Shown: positions 49,591 to 63,660, counted from the stretch's first letter. The stretch is 64,000 bases of DNA from Calliopsis andreniformis (GCF_051401765.1 NC_135067.1:20703501-20767500); one strand, 5' to 3'. A program made the numbers and translations. Notes: generated by a model not told the origin, from the letters alone.

Positions 49591-51095
49591 TAAGGCCTGA
49601 GGTGTTCCCTAGAAAGTTGCAAAGTGTACCGCAGGTTCGGTAGAGTCAAAAAGGGGCGGTGAATTCGCGAACAAGGTAGATTAGTGATGTAGGGAGAGAG
49701 GAAGAGACAAAAAGTCAGTTTGGCACACTCCACCATTAGCGGGTGCGGCGAGGGGTCTTGAAACGATCGGCCGTAACTCATCCGACGACTCCGCGCCACG
49801 GACCGGCTCTCTTCTCTGTTACCTTCTGACAGGGAGTCGCGGAAAAAGTTAACTTATTCTAAGCGTGAAACCAGACCCAGCTCCGAAAAGAAGCTGCACA
49901 TCGTAATCAGTCCCCTCGCGTGCCTCGTGTTCGAATTTTGCGGGAACCCTCGCCCTCGGTTCGCCGTTTATTACGATCAGACGGGAATCTTAATGCATTC
50001 GCGATGACACGAAACTTTTGGGCTAGGTTTTGCTGCGGCAATTAGGCTCTAATACCCCATATTACACTGTCTGTTGTCGTGTTACATACTTTGCTTTCGC
50101 TTGCTTGCGCACTCACAGCGCACTTCGTTTCAGACAGACGATACTTACATATATCAGTGTTGTAGTTGGGTGCAGCGAAAAAGTATTTTAAATGACCATT
50201 GTTTTATTGTGCAATGATATATTAAGGTTTGATAAACTCGATACGTGCGAGTAATAAGTATCGACTCACCAGAGTTCTCAGGCGAAGCCACGATGCAAGT
50301 TTCAGCCGCGGCTATTTCATTAAGTAATTTTCCGTCCAGTGTTCATCATTAAAAGTTATCGACTCGTCCTAAAAAAGAGAAACAAACGTACGTAAGAATT
50401 AATAGAAATTACCAAGATCGAGGTTGAAATCGCAGGGAAAGAACCTGAAGTGTCGTAATCGTTAATTGAACGGCCACTTGGTAGCATTTTGTTCCCGGTT
50501 ACCCTCCTACGTTTTAATAATCAGACCGCGTTGAATACGAGCGCGCGGTTGAAAAGGAGCCGTATAATTGCTCGTCCTACTTCGTAATCACGGGGTTTCG
50601 ATTCCCATGAGCGCATGTACTAGTTTCGATATTCTTTAGATGATTCTTAATAACGCTTCAGCTGCTTACTCGGTCCGTGCATGGAATCCTATTCATCTAT
50701 GCACCGGTTCAGTAACCCGCTAATCACCTCTCTACGGGATCTGGCATTTGTGTTTCCCCAACGAGACGTAATATTCTATTAATTAGCCTGCACTGCAGTT
50801 CGGAAAAGTAGAAATGCTAGGTGAACAATAACGGTGGACTTCCTGGACGAAACTATTAATGTAATGGCTTATAGAAAATTACTGCCAATCGAATAACGTG
50901 ATGGAATTATTATTGATTTACGAGGATATCTAATTAATCCTCGTAATCCTGAATTATGTTTTAATAACTAAGGAAATAGTCGATACAGTTATCTGATCCT
51001 AATACCTTTAAAAAATAAAAGTATATTCTAATTTAATACTTCGCTGCATTCAATCCTTAACTTCCTTTTACGATAACAGTCCAGCGCGTCGAATC
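49591..51095. other. Non-coding block, no gene seen
   Basis: Mixed to AT-rich, most AT-rich at 50760-51050. No frame over 70 codons. Confidence 0.6.
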
Positions 51096-52760
51096 GAGAT
51101 GCTCCTCTCATTATTTCACGATCCCGTGGTAGGGTATACCTGGCTGGCACGCGATTCAACTCGCCTCGATTCCTCGACGATGGGTCCCTTTCGCGCGGGA
51201 CCTTGACATTAATCAATGCTCGACGGAGAAATTAATATAGCTCGCGATCTCGCGTCACTCGGATCACGAACGTAGCCATGGAAGACAGGGGACAGAAGAA
51301 TGGATGAAAGGGAAAGAGAGTGAACTGTCCGAGGCGTGGGCAGGCAAGACAACGGTCACGTTGCCGCACCAACCTCGTCCTCTGACGGCGTACATACGAT
51401 AATACTCCCCGTCGATGGCATATGGAGCACAAGATCGATACCTCCTCGATGTTCGAGTCGATACATCCGTGACGAAGGTATCAGAGCCCCTATTAGACGT
51501 TCCACGATCGCCTCGACGCTCGTCTGCTCCGCCAGGAATATTCTCCGTTTGCACCGGGGACCCTCGATATGTCCCCTGTTCCCCGAGAAAGCCTCTTCTT
51601 CTTCGTCTGCATCCTCTTCCTCCCCTTCAACGTCGACCTGGCCTGAGCTCCTTCTCTCGAGGACGTTTCCATTCGAGCTTTGTCAGGGTAACTGATCGCT
51701 ACGGGCCCTCACGATCGATCGATACACGCTCGATCCCCTGTAAGCAAGTCGCAAATGCGACTGGCGGTGGAGAAGGAGCCTGCCGGAAGCGGCGGATCAC
51801 GGTGAGCATTAGATGTATTAGAGGGTGCAGAAGGCGTTGTTTCAAGGGACCGAAGTTCGTTAGGCTGACGAGTGCCATGGCAGAAATCGTTAGAATATTT
51901 GCGCACTGTTGCATCGTGGAAACCGGATGGAAGATGGTGCCGCGAATCTGTGTTCCCCGTGGAATGCGATAATTTAGTGGATCGCGATCGTAAAGGACGA
52001 AATATTTCGAGAATTCCGCGGTCGGCTAGGCGAGCCGGATAGCTGATAATAAGATAATGATCTAGTCTGTAAAGGTTGAAGAAACGACCATCGGAACGGG
52101 AATCCAGTCCCCTGGCTATGATTTTCCACTGTCCTCGCGTTACGACACGGACATCCTCTTGACGCTCCGCAACGGACACGCGCCCAATGAGCAACGTAGT
52201 AGCGTTGACTGATATATCCTCGGGGCCTAAACCACTGACAGGCAACGAGCTAATCCCGACGGCGTTAAAGCCCGCGGGTACCGGGCCCGCTCGTCGTTAC
52301 GGACTCTCTCCTACTGTGTTTCAATATTTCCTTTACGCCCCGAGAAGCGCGTTAGTGGCCAGCCTTTATATCTCGAGCAGGCATAAAACCGAGCGTAATA
52401 ACTTTACACAGGGCGTACGTTCGCGACGTTTTCCTCGCGCCGAGCGCCAACCGGGAGGATCATTAAACCGCCATCCTCTGTAAATATTCACGGAACGTCC
52501 ACGGTTCGACGATTATGTCCCGTGGCTGGCAGTCTCGCGTACCACCTCGCCACCACGCCAATAAACAGTCGGTCGCAGTGACGCCGCCACTTTCAAATGC
52601 CTCTACGGCACCGTAGACACTCCGTTTCCTTGTAATATCGCGACGAACGCATCGCCACGGTCCCTGCGCCTCGTACCTACGATCGTTTCTCGAGATTTGA
52701 TAGGCATCAGGTGCGCCGTTTCTCCCTTGTTAGCGATACCTTGCGGAAAATGCTGTATTT
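51096..52760. other. CpG-rich block with overlapping long frames, no gene supported
   Basis: Frames of 185 codons (plus, 51415-51972) and 178 codons (minus, 51709-52245) overlap. Both are arginine/serine/proline-rich with no domain, as CpG-rich DNA with few stop codons would give. Stop-poor composition is a sufficient explanation. No splice-bounded exon could be defined. Confidence 0.5.
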
Positions 52761-54960
52761 TTACGCTCGCGACCTGGATCCAACAATTTGTTACCCCTGA
52801 CGCGAAGCGCCATTCGCATGGTCGGTGATTCCGCGAGTATGGGGTCCACGAAGCTCAATTGCTTTTAAATGAGTCCACTGACAAGAGGGTTAACGTTAGT
52901 CGAGATAACGATCTGGATTCCTTTAAAGCGTGGAGGGGTGTTAATGGTCATGAAATTACGCGGATGTCAGTTTCTTTAGAATTAGACATTTCTTTAACAA
53001 TTCAGAATTCGATCTTAATGACAAGTCTGAGTTGACTTTTCACTCTTGCCGCATGCACTCCAACTTTGCACCAGAGAAATTATTCTCAATATTTCTCTTT
53101 ACCTGTCCACCAGTCGAATGAATCGCGGAATGCACCAGCATGGATCGCAGAGTTCTATGTATCCAGACAAAAGCAAATGGTCACGTGGGAAGGGGAAAAG
53201 GCGGCAAAAGGCACAGCCAAAACCTCTCTCCTGGCTGTCCGCCGCTTCTCGCCCGGGCTATTCGTGCGAAAGTGTCACTTTCGTGCCGGCGATAAACATG
53301 TGCAGGAGTCGGGGCGAACAGGACAGACGAATGGAAACCATTCGCCGCGTCGATGCAAAAGAAGCAATCGGAGGAAACGGCGGTGGGCAGCTTTTGGGTC
53401 GAGAGAAAAGGGCGCGGAAGGGCGGTGGGGCGAGCGGTAGAGGACAGGAAGAAGAAGTTCTTGAGGTTCGGAGGCGCGAGAGGGCTCGGTGCGCATCGTG
53501 AAGCGCGCATACCTACCCGCGGAATGCGCATCCACAGAAAACGAGGGGAACAGCTATTGTCTTGTCAGCGGGAGCCGCTAAATCTGCCCGCGGATCTCCT
53601 CACGATCGTACCTGCCTCCACTATACAGAGGCTCCCTCCTTCGATTTCACCTTTTTGTCCCCTCGTCCCGTGACTCTTTGCTCCTTTTCGCCGCGTCATT
53701 TTGTTACTTTCCCCTCTGTTACGGTCGGGCTAACAGATTTTGGGCGTTCAAGGTCATTTCCTCTGCTAGGAACCCTTTCAGGTCACCGAGATCAATTTGT
53801 TGAGCAGCCTTCATTCGCTTCGTAAAAGAAGTACGTAAGCAGCGAGAAAAGGTGTTTGTAAATTGTATGCAGAGCATATCGAAATACGAAGCACAAATAC
53901 GAATCCAGCGAGTGGAAAACGATAGCGTATCGAACAGTTTCTAATTAGTCAACTTCGAACGCGGGCATGAAATTAACATTTAGCTAGCCGGACACCTGGA
54001 ACCCGGACAGAGATTTGCGTACGTCTAGTCTGCTCGAGCAAATACTCACGCGAGGCGTAAGGCTCTAATACACGAGGCCCCGTGTGAGCAGGAGGTTCGT
54101 AAACGGTCAAATGTGAACGCGCGAGTGTAGGCTAGCTACGAGCGCAGAGGGGCGGTTGGAGCGCGCATTTCACGCACCGCAACGCGCGGTATTCGAACCG
54201 CGAAACGTAGTGTGCGTAGCTGCAGCCTCTCCTCTGTGTCTACAGGCGCACTCGAGACACTCTCCGCTGTCTACGAACGTGCAAAAAGACCAGGTGTAGT
54301 CGGCGTGCGACTCGAAGCGAGCCGGCGACCGAGCAAATCGCTCGAATTCACGCAACAGTACGTGACGAGACCGAGGCGGAAATGGTCGCTCCGAATCGAT
54401 AAGTCGGTAAAAGCGAGCGATGAAATTTGTAGGTTGTCCCCGGGGCTCGTAATTTGCCGCGTTCAATCCGCCTGATTACCGCCAGTAATTCCGAAACGTT
54501 TCGACGGGGAGCTTGGCATGCCAGGTGCATTCTGCATGATCGAGTTTGAATATTTTGGGACTGGATATTGGTCCCCTGATAATTCGAAGGGTTTCGAGCC
54601 TCTCCAATCGCGAAATAGCTTCCCGTTCGTTCTGTAGCCTAAAATGGTGCTCGGCCATCTGAATTCCTCGAAATCACGCCGCGGCGAGGTCCTCCGGAAC
54701 GCAGGGGCTGTCGAAAATCGCATCCACGGGTGCAAAACGAACGTGACTAGTAGCGATTCATAGTCGGGCCGAAAAAGCGGCACCGTAAGACAAAGAGGAA
54801 CGCAGCCGCGAGGCAGTTTCGGCCCGAGAAGGAGCGGCCAGGACTTTGATTTACATTCTCCCTAATTACAAATGAAACGCGCTGCCTTATTGGCGCGTCA
54901 GTAGCTCGTAAGAAGGATGAGGCTCGTGTATCGTGCGAGCATGCGTGAGAGCGAGCGAAC
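52761..54960. other. Non-coding block, no gene seen
   Basis: 53170-53500 is purine-rich and gives two overlapping frames of 124-151 codons without domains. 54000-54960 is CpG-rich. A six-base-stem hairpin, CGCGGT/ACCGCG, lies at 54185-54202. Confidence 0.55.
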
Positions 54961-54970
54961 GAGACTCTGA

Positions 54971-54988
54971 GCGTGCGTGCGTGCGTGT
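54971..54988 (+). repeat. (GCGT)n microsatellite
   Basis: Four and a half GCGT units, a CpG-containing alternating purine-pyrimidine run able in principle to form Z-DNA. Confidence 0.75.
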
Positions 54989-56850
54989 ACACAGGCTGCG
55001 GGTCTTTCTTTTCCGATCCACGCGCGTCCACACGGATCTACACGTTCACGAGAGTGAACTGAGAAAATAGAAGAAAGAGAGAACTAGAGAAAAAGGGAGA
55101 CTACTTTTCTCTCCGGTATTTATCACGCGACAACCGCGCGAGTTTACGCGCTTTTAGGGGACTGGGGTGTGTGCGTGCGACCAGTCGACCGTAAGACACG
55201 AACCAGAAGCGTGTAGAAGGGAAATCGCGAGCGCTTCCACTTAATGAATGTAGATTTGGTAGTCCCTGCTGGAACGGATATCGATGGCTAGAAATTTGTC
55301 TCGAGGAGAACCCGCCAGATATCTCCTCTGGCCAATTTCTTCCCCTTGGAGACGCGAGGTTTGTTAATGTCTTTCCACGTTCATTTTTTAACCGTACCCC
55401 TCGAGACGAACAGGAAAATATAGCGTCCGTGAATGTCTTTATCTTGGTCGATCTTCAAACACAGTTAATTTTGTCTCATAAGTGATAACTCCTCGAAAGT
55501 AAAGAAAACCAAACTCCACTGCTTTCAACTGTCGGCACGATTCTCGCTTTCTCTGTAATAGAAGAAAAAGTCGCTATCGGGCAGATATCAAACACGCAGC
55601 CGTCCTTTTCGCAAGCAATTGGTTCCCGACTCCAGTTCCCAACGCCTTATGCAAATGCTACCTCCGCGATCCTAATATCGACAATAGAGGCGCGTCGAGC
55701 CGTATTTGGCGTGGCGATTGTTACAAGTTACGGACCACAGTCAGGGCTGTTTAGCTAAATGGAAAAACAGAAACGCGGGCGAGAACAATGCAGCGCAATT
55801 TCGAACGCGATAACAGGGCCGAGAACGAAGGCATTTGTCAGCGCGCGGCTGCTTAACGACTTCGCGCTGGAAAGAGCAACAGGTATCGATAGCTGGAAAT
55901 TAGTCTTTGCCGGAGGATATCTCGCAGGGACCTTAAACCGTGTGTTCTTTTTTAAGGGCGGTTAATAACCCGCGGCCCTGGTTATGACGTGTCGCTATTT
56001 TGCGCGGGGATCTCTGTACGGAAGGGGCTGATGGAACAAAACGGTTCACGTTTCGGGAAATAAAAAGAAAAGGACGATCCACAGATCAACGTCAGAAAAA
56101 GTAACGGGCCGACGACGTCGATGGAACGACGCCGAGTCGGGGCCTACTTCTTCGACCTAATGAATATAGATTCGTTTCGGCAAGAAGCAACAGATATTGA
56201 TCACTGTGAGTACGTTGCCGCTTACGAATATTAAGTTATCATCTCGCGGAATTGTTACTGCGCGAGGGCGATCGAAACGAGATCCATGTACCATCTGAAA
56301 ATGTTCTAATTGTCAGTGAGTCTACAGTTTAATAAAAAAAGAAAGCACTTTACAATTACAGAGAGGATCATCGAAGGAACAGCAAAGCAGTCGCATTTCT
56401 TGGTCGATTATCGCCTCAGCTCCATTATAAGGGGTTCGTCGGGGCAAGAAATTGCAATGCAGATCGACGCAAGGAGAAAGGCAGCGACGACGAAGAGGAA
56501 GAAGGTTAGAGAAGCATAGGAGGAAGAGAAAGGCAGTATGCTTCGTTGTGGAATTCGAGGTTGCAATGGAAATGAAGCCAGCACCCGCGTATATGGTACG
56601 CATCGACACTGTGACGGGGGTATCGATATCGATTGATTTATCTCGGCCGATTTCTCCTCGGGGTCCCCGTCGATGACTGGCTCGCCAAAGACGAAAGGGT
56701 GTATTGGCCTCATCTGCGCCGCGCGTACCTAATGACATCGCCTTCTCGTGCAGCCGCTCTTAGAGGCTGATTAAAAATGGCATAATGAAAGAAGCTGCAC
56801 CGCCGATACGACGCTGCTACCAAGAAGCAGCGCAGTCGAGGATCGTGAAA
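54989..56850. other. Non-coding block, no gene seen
   Basis: Mixed to CpG-rich DNA. The frame at 56322-56738 (minus strand, 138 codons) lacks a domain and lies partly over a purine-rich patch at 56460-56535. Confidence 0.55.
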
Positions 56851-56868
56851 GGGAGGGAGGGAGGGTGG
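56851..56868 (+). other. Strong G-quadruplex motif, one-base loops
   Basis: Four GGG runs (56851-56853, 56855-56857, 56859-56861, 56863-56865) are separated by single A bases and followed by TGG. One-base loops give the most stable class of parallel quadruplex. It lies in a purine-rich stretch running to about 57110. Confidence 0.7.
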
Positions 56869-57182
56869 ATGAGGAGAAAGGAAGAAGAACAGGCGATTGG
56901 AGGTGGGCGAAATCGAGGGAGAGAAAGACGGAACGAAACGAACCGGCCAGTGGAGTCTTCTGGTCCTGAGCAGACTTTTTTAAGCGATCAATCACCCGCT
57001 CTACAAGAAGTACATATCCCACCTACCCGAAAGGAAAGGAACGGGTTAGAAAGGGGGAGGAAAGACAATGAGAGAAAAGGGATGAGAGCCGCGGCGAAAG
57101 GAGGCGAGCTGGCGATAGGGCTGGATGGAGATAGAGAAGACTCGTCCGACCATCAAATCCTTATTAAACGCTTCATTGGACT

Positions 57183-57204
57183 CTCGCGTGAATTGCAACG
57201 CGAG
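57183..57204. other. Hairpin, 7 bp stem
   Basis: CTCGCGT (57183-57189) and ACGCGAG (57198-57204) flank an 8-base loop. Could be chance. Confidence 0.25.
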
Positions 57205-57698
57205 TGCAGCCTGTGGATCGACTGCCGTTCAATGCCTGCCCTGGTTTAACGAGTTGCAACACGTACATGTGAAAATTAGCTGGGTAAATATGAAGATAGT
57301 ATGTGGCAATCCTTTGAGCAGTTACACGATCTTTAGCTTGTCTTTTCTTAGCTGCATCCGAATTCGAGGAACGTTTTAATTTGTTATATTTTAGTCGAGG
57401 ACATAGGATATCTTGAAATTGAGTTAGAGGAGTATGCACTAGACTCTACTCTCTCCTTGATTCCCACATTCCAAGATGCAACAAAGGACTTCACTCTATT
57501 GCAGCAAGCCCTGGTATACTGTATAAATAACACGCCCGATAATACACAAAATCCATCTGCGATCCTTCGATACACTCCGACCAGGAACAATCGCTGGACC
57601 GAGAGGTCGAGCGCCGATTTCCTTGTAAATTGCTTCTCAATCCCACTCCCTTTATCCGTTCATCGGCTTCTCTTTTTCCTTCACGGTCGTCTCCGTCG

Positions 57699-57718
57699 CC
57701 CTCACCCCTGCCCGTCCC
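57699..57718 (-). other. Compact G-quadruplex motif on the minus strand
   Basis: C runs on the plus strand at 57699-57701, 57705-57708, 57711-57713 and 57716-57718 give four G runs on the minus strand with loops of 2, 2 and 3 bases. It meets the standard definition. Confidence 0.65.
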
Positions 57719-60700
57719 TTGTCAGCCCTTCGATCCACCTTGGACTGCCGACTCTTTCTCGCCGAGGGATAATAATAAAATATCACAATCATCACGGCTA
57801 ACTACTGTTTCATTAAACGATTAATTAACCCACGATATATTACGTAGATAGTGTTGGAATCCCTAGCCCCCCCTGACCCTTTTCACCGCCACTTCTTTCT
57901 ACTGATTATTACTTCTACGCTGCCTACGGTGATGTTGCGATGCAGCTTTCACACAGCATCGATACCAACGGTGGCAATGTCTCTCTTCCTCTCCTCGTCT
58001 TTCCACTAACTTCGATTCGTTATTCCCGCTCTGTCCAGGCCCAACAATCTCCCCCTTGCTATCCCCCTTCTGCCTTTAATTCTCTCGTCTGAAAAGATGC
58101 GTCAAGATGGGTATTAGTTGTCCTTCCACGAGGCCATCAGCGCCCCGTCGCGCGGCCCGATGAGACCGCCGATTCGCCAGCGAGGCATTTACCGTAGCGA
58201 CGCCCGTGAAGAATCGCTGAAAATTAAAAATTAACCAGGCCCCTATTTACACTGCGCGATGCGGGACCGTTTACCGTTAACGCAGCGACACACAAGACAG
58301 GGAAAATCGAGGCCTGTCTCGCCACTGTTAACCAATTACTATAGCGAAGGCTCGCTGGCGTTAGATTTGTCACCGCTCGACCAAGGGTCGATCCCGAATC
58401 TTCTAATCGCGATGACCCGAGGAGTCCTATTTGTGACTGTCAGCAACGTCACTTTTGGAATTCACTGACAACATTGGACCCGGTTTGTATCCCTAATTTT
58501 GTCTTATTAGATGGTGTCTTTGATTAAGCTTTAAACACAGTTGGAACTTCGAGGCAACAAGTGTCCGTGACGGCAGCTTTTTGTCACTAGACGTTCAAAG
58601 CGCTTTCTCTTAATTATCAACTCAGGCATAAAAAACTATCGATGCTTTACTTCGTTACTCTTTACCCTTGTATAATCGTAATGTATTAATAATTAACCAA
58701 GGTGTGGTCATCTCATACGTTTGATTGTTTCGGTGAAATTGCTGATGGCCCATCCGTCCGAGCATCATTTATATTCCGACTGAAAAATCGTCCAAATTGG
58801 AACATTTTTTTTCGCTCCCAGCTTCTATCTATCACACTTACTGTCCTTCACCGACCCTAGTAATTTGTGCCACGTTCATTAGCTAACTAACGCCGTTGAT
58901 TGCACGCGTACCACAAATACAAAGGCATCGTTTCGAAAAAGATCGAGTTACAGATTTAGCTGAGACTTAACGCAAATGAGATTATCGAAATTGTTAATTC
59001 AATAATGATCATATCATTAATCTCTTGACTGGAAGTGGTCTCCACTAAAGACCCACGTATAAATGACCCTGTAGCACACTGCTGCATTGTCGGGACATCC
59101 TTTGGTCATGATTTCCCGAGCATCCCCGAGCGTTCGGGAGAGAAGCGAAAGGTGGCTGGGCTCGCTCTCTGCCCTCCGCCGTCTTCAATTGCACTTTATT
59201 TATCACAATTTGCTGACGTTGATATATCGCTACACGGCTGGGCGACACATATGTATGCGTCATCGCAATTTACATTGGCCATCTCTCAATGTAACCGTCT
59301 TACTTAACGACCAGTCGCGAGGCGCGGAACTGTCTTCGGCGTACGGTGCTCGAAGGAAACTCCGCGAGGAATTTTCACGCGCGACAGCTGGTCCCCGGTC
59401 CTGAGAGCCACGACACGATATGCTTATCGAAAAATAGTGCATTTTGCAATGGAAAACCGGTTTCCCAGTCAGATAACCCGGACCGCATAAATACACGCCA
59501 CTAAGTACTTTCAGCGCGCGACCGAACATAAAGGGACTGTCATATTGCGCTTCTCTTTTTCCTCCTTATCTTGTGCCTGTGGGCCAACTGCCTTCAACGA
59601 ACGACTCGAGGAAAAGGCGAGGACAATTGTGTACGTGCGTTCCTGAGCTTATAGTTACGACGGTTACGGAAAAATTCGTCACTGATCGGGGGCGTTTTAT
59701 CGATCTGGAGAACGTGGGCGCTGACTATTTCAGATACTAAGTATGAGAGACTGAATATTGAGAAATTTTTTCAATTCATATGTACTTATATTACTATGTA
59801 GGTACCAGGTACATAATTAGATGAATGAATTGACCACGGAATAGTTCTGAAATTTCTTTGAGAATTTTAAATGATTTTATTATAAATCCACAGGGTTATC
59901 TCAGACGATTAGGATGTAGAATGTGCAAGCAGATGCAAGCACACAACATAGTGCGCGAATTGTGGCGCAGGATATGGAACAATTAGGATGTTAAGTGTCG
60001 ACCATTTAAGGACGCGTGTCACAACATAATGCCCGTGTCCGTCTATCCATTCATTCATACCTTTCGTCCCACGCGATCCTTATTCCGTTCTTTTTGGTCC
60101 CTGCGCCACGACTCTCGGCTTATAATGCTCTTATGGCTTACAAGCGTCTTCGTGCGTTGGATTCAGGACGGAGCATCGATCACTCGCGATCTCGAGGAGG
60201 GGACAACGCAAATTACAAAACGGAAATGACAAATCGACAATCGTTGTTTTTTAAAAAAAATTGTGACTTTAAGCATAAAAAACATTTCTGACTGAAGAAT
60301 GAAAGAGAAGACAACAGATCGTTCGTCGAAAAAGATGCGCCACATTTTTGGCTCTGAAAGTCCACGAAGTCCACTTAACCATCCATAATGATCGAACATC
60401 GCCACTTGCGAGCGCGAGGTGGCAATGTCAGCCTCCCTATCCTTAAGGTATGAAACTCCATCAGAGTTAAGGGAGAAGGTATTGAGAGGAAGAGAACCGA
60501 CGAGAGATTGAGCGCCAATGGAGTCTCGAATTTTTTCTACTACCTTCTTCCACGATAATTGCGTTGACCTTGTTTATCAATTTGGTCATCACCTGACCCC
60601 CTGGGTAAGGATCGAGCACTATCCATCGCGAGAATGAAGATTCCTGTTCCTTCTTGGAATAAATTTATCATGCAGTATCCTAATTATGAATGCGTCGATT

Positions 60701-61370
60701 TTTTGCGATTGAATCCATCGTGTGAGTAAAAATCAGACGATAAAAATGCAAGGACGATCAGAAGCTTCGTGGGTAAGGAAAGAAAAAACATAATCACCCA
60801 TAGATAAGATATTCCAGGATAAAAACGTTGAAGATGTAACTACAATTAAGATAAGCAACATCGCCCCAAGGAGATTCTCCCAGGAAGAGAAAAAAGGGGG
60901 AATGAAGGGTTCTCAAATGTTAGTACGCAGCAGGTGTAAAGACGGTAGCAAAATAGATATGGATAAATATGCGAAGCACGCAAAATTCTGTGAGGGTGCT
61001 GAAAAGTCTCTGTCTTCGACCGCGTGCACGGTAACTGGCGCAACGATAATTAGAGCAGCGTGCTACGATTATCACACCATATTTAGCGAATGCGGCTAGG
61101 CTGACTCGTAAGGAAACCCCCTGGTAATTGACAACAGCCGTTGCCGTAAAGGGCTACGCTCATTTTCCGCTTCGAGGGAAACGTTTCGTCTTGGAAGCGT
61201 GTTTCACACACTTCTATGTCTACTTATAGCTGAGAAATTATTCAGAGATCTGAAATCGAGATTGACGAGTGATAAATTGTTCTTATTATAACTCCATTCT
61301 TAGGCTACGAAAAGACGGTGGGTGGAAATCTCTGAATTCAGTCTGCAAGAAAAAAATTGAGAATTGTGAG
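57719..61370. other. Non-coding block, no gene seen
   Basis: 58480-58960 and 59700-60000 are AT-richer. ATTAGGATGT occurs twice, at 59908-59917 and 59982-59991, with some flanking similarity. Frames are at most 105 codons and show no domain. Confidence 0.55.
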
Positions 61371-61401
61371 GGGTCCCTTTCCCGATCAGCAAGGGAGACC
61401 C
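61371..61401. other. Bulged hairpin
   Basis: GGGT plus CCCTT (61371-61379) pairs with AAGGG (61391-61395) and ACCC (61398-61401), with a two-base bulge on the 3' side and an 11-base loop. Nine paired positions. AT-rich DNA follows, but nothing shows it is a terminator. Confidence 0.35.
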
Positions 61402-63660
61402 TAAATTAAATCTGTTGCTTTGAACACAAAATCTGAAGGAAGAATTTGCGCTTGGTGGCTCTCCTGAATCATCGTTGGTTCATTAGGTCGACCAGCTGCT
61501 TCGAGATTACCACTGCCACGATAGTTGCCGGTCATCGTTTGCAATCGATGCCAAAGAACAGTATGTGGTCTATTCTGGCTGTGGCGCGTCGTTTGTGTGT
61601 CATTTCGTTCGCGCGGTACAGCACGCCGACAATGTCTAGCTAAACACGCTGCCACGGTAATTAAATACTTACCTCGGTAACTGTGATTTCATCGTCGGCA
61701 ATCTTGCGAAATAATTGAATATTATAGTCCATAGGGTAGCTAGAGGTTTCTCCTGCTGAAGATGTATCATTCGATTATTGGATAATTAAAATAAAGTAAA
61801 AATACTCTTGATTGCTCTTGCGACTTCTAGTACAGAGTGGAAACTTGAAACGGTGGGAAAGGAAGATTCATTTCCAGTGCTGCTAAGCGTAATTACGCTT
61901 TCTACATGCGTTCTGGGAGAAAGGTGAGGATCTATAAAGTTAGGTATTAGATACTATGTAATCGAACATTATACTGTTGCCGTTTATTTTACTTTTATGA
62001 AAAGAAATAGCAGTGGCATTGGTTGCGTAAGTCTATACGCTGTATAAACTTAGGAAAATGCTGTAGAAGGTTATGAAGAAACCTAGATAACGATTAGAAA
62101 CCACTGAAAGAGCATTTAAACGTCTCCTCCAAATTGCAGCAAAGTGGTTGTATCACTACCAGAACAGGTTTGCAGTAAAGCTAGCAGCAATGTTGGAAAG
62201 TGTTAAAATATTCTCTGAGTTCCTCTTAGAGTTGAAGATTCTCAATTCAATGTGGTCATAAGCGGCACCACTGACCGCTGAAACAAATGACATCCACGAG
62301 CGTCGAAGAGATGCAGGAGGATTTAAGAAGTCGACGAAAGGGAAGAGAAAGTGGTGTGCAGTCGGAGAAGCAGAGAACGAGAAAGAGAAAGAGAGAGGGC
62401 AGTGCCTTACCGCGTCGCAGCCGCGTTATTGTCATTTGTCATTGTCCCTTATGTTAATGTTTACTAGTGCCGGTTGGTGGGGGGTTACTAATAGCGGTAA
62501 TTAGCTCCGAGAAGCTAGTCACTCGGTATACATCACTTTCAACGGGCTACGTTGTGCTTCGGCTCCGAGTTGCTTCGCCTCCTCCTTTCTTTCCCTCTAA
62601 TGTCTTCCCCGTTCCACGGTTCAGTGGTTTTATTTGAATAAATTTATATCTTTCTATGGAAAAAAGATACTATTTAATTTTCAAATCATTAGTTGAATAA
62701 CAGTTATCTCCAATCAGTTCCTGTCAACACGTTTCAAGGAAGAGGTTGATAACTCTCAGCCGTACACGAATCATCAGAGAATCATCAAGCAGCAGTGCAT
62801 ACATCACGCGTAATCTGGCGGTCGTGCGAGGATTGTTGCGCGGTCATTGCGCGCAATCGATATCGTGGAAACGAAGATATTCTGGGGATCGCAAGATAGC
62901 GGGCCATAATTATTCGTGCGGCTCAGTTGTTTCATTTGCAACACATTCGTCCGGGACCGAGCATCGTGCCGACTCATGATTACCCCTGACTAACGTCTGT
63001 AAAAACATCCTCCAATACCGCGCTGGTAACGGTCAGGTAATTAGCGGACGCGTGGGAAGACCGATGCACCGGTCACCCCTTTTTTTTCCGTCTTGTATGT
63101 AAATAATGGCCCTTGGGCAAGAAAACTTGGTAATCGTCTCCGATATGACCCTACAGTGCATTCCTTAATCGAAAAACTTCAGTCGTAGCAACTTGAAGTA
63201 ATAGCAACTCGTATCACGACAGACCCAAGTAGCTTCAGACGACTCAAACAGACGTACTCTTCCCTGCAGTGATGCCAGGCGAAATAGTGACTTCTTCTTA
63301 TTGACTACACATTTTTGGATTTAGAACTGCATTCAATCTATGGTGAGTAATGTAAGTACTCCCTCTGGGAAGAGTTCCCTGGTCCATCGGGTGGAGAACT
63401 TCCTTCTCATTTTACTTTTAGTCGCTTCGTTTACTCGGAGACGGCCGAATTCCATCCGTCCCAGTGTTCTTCTTTCCTTTTTCGTCGTCCACCTCATCGA
63501 TCCTCTGTGATCCGAACTTCGATCCCTCGACCGTTTCGTGTACATACGAAATTCGGACGAAAGGGGGCCCTGACAGCGCGTCGAAAGGGACTTCCGCGTA
63601 TTTCGCCGCACGACGGACAATTTGTTTGTTGCGAGGACCAAGCCGGGGAGAGAAGTTCGT
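61402..63660. other. Non-coding block, no gene seen
   Basis: 61680-62250 is AT-rich; 62280-62400 is purine-rich with a degenerate GAAA/GAGA run at 62381-62399. No frame over about 100 codons with any recognisable content. Confidence 0.55.
61885..61900. other. Perfect 16 bp palindrome with TAATTA core
   Basis: AAGCGTAATTACGCTT is perfectly self-complementary and centred on TAATTA, the paired-type homeodomain core. It could bind a homeodomain dimer, but one palindrome of this size is expected by chance in the window. Confidence 0.35.

Noticed and set aside
54185..54202. TTCGAA-containing hairpin resembling a tRNA T arm
   Set aside because: Only a six-base palindromic stem; no other tRNA elements around it.
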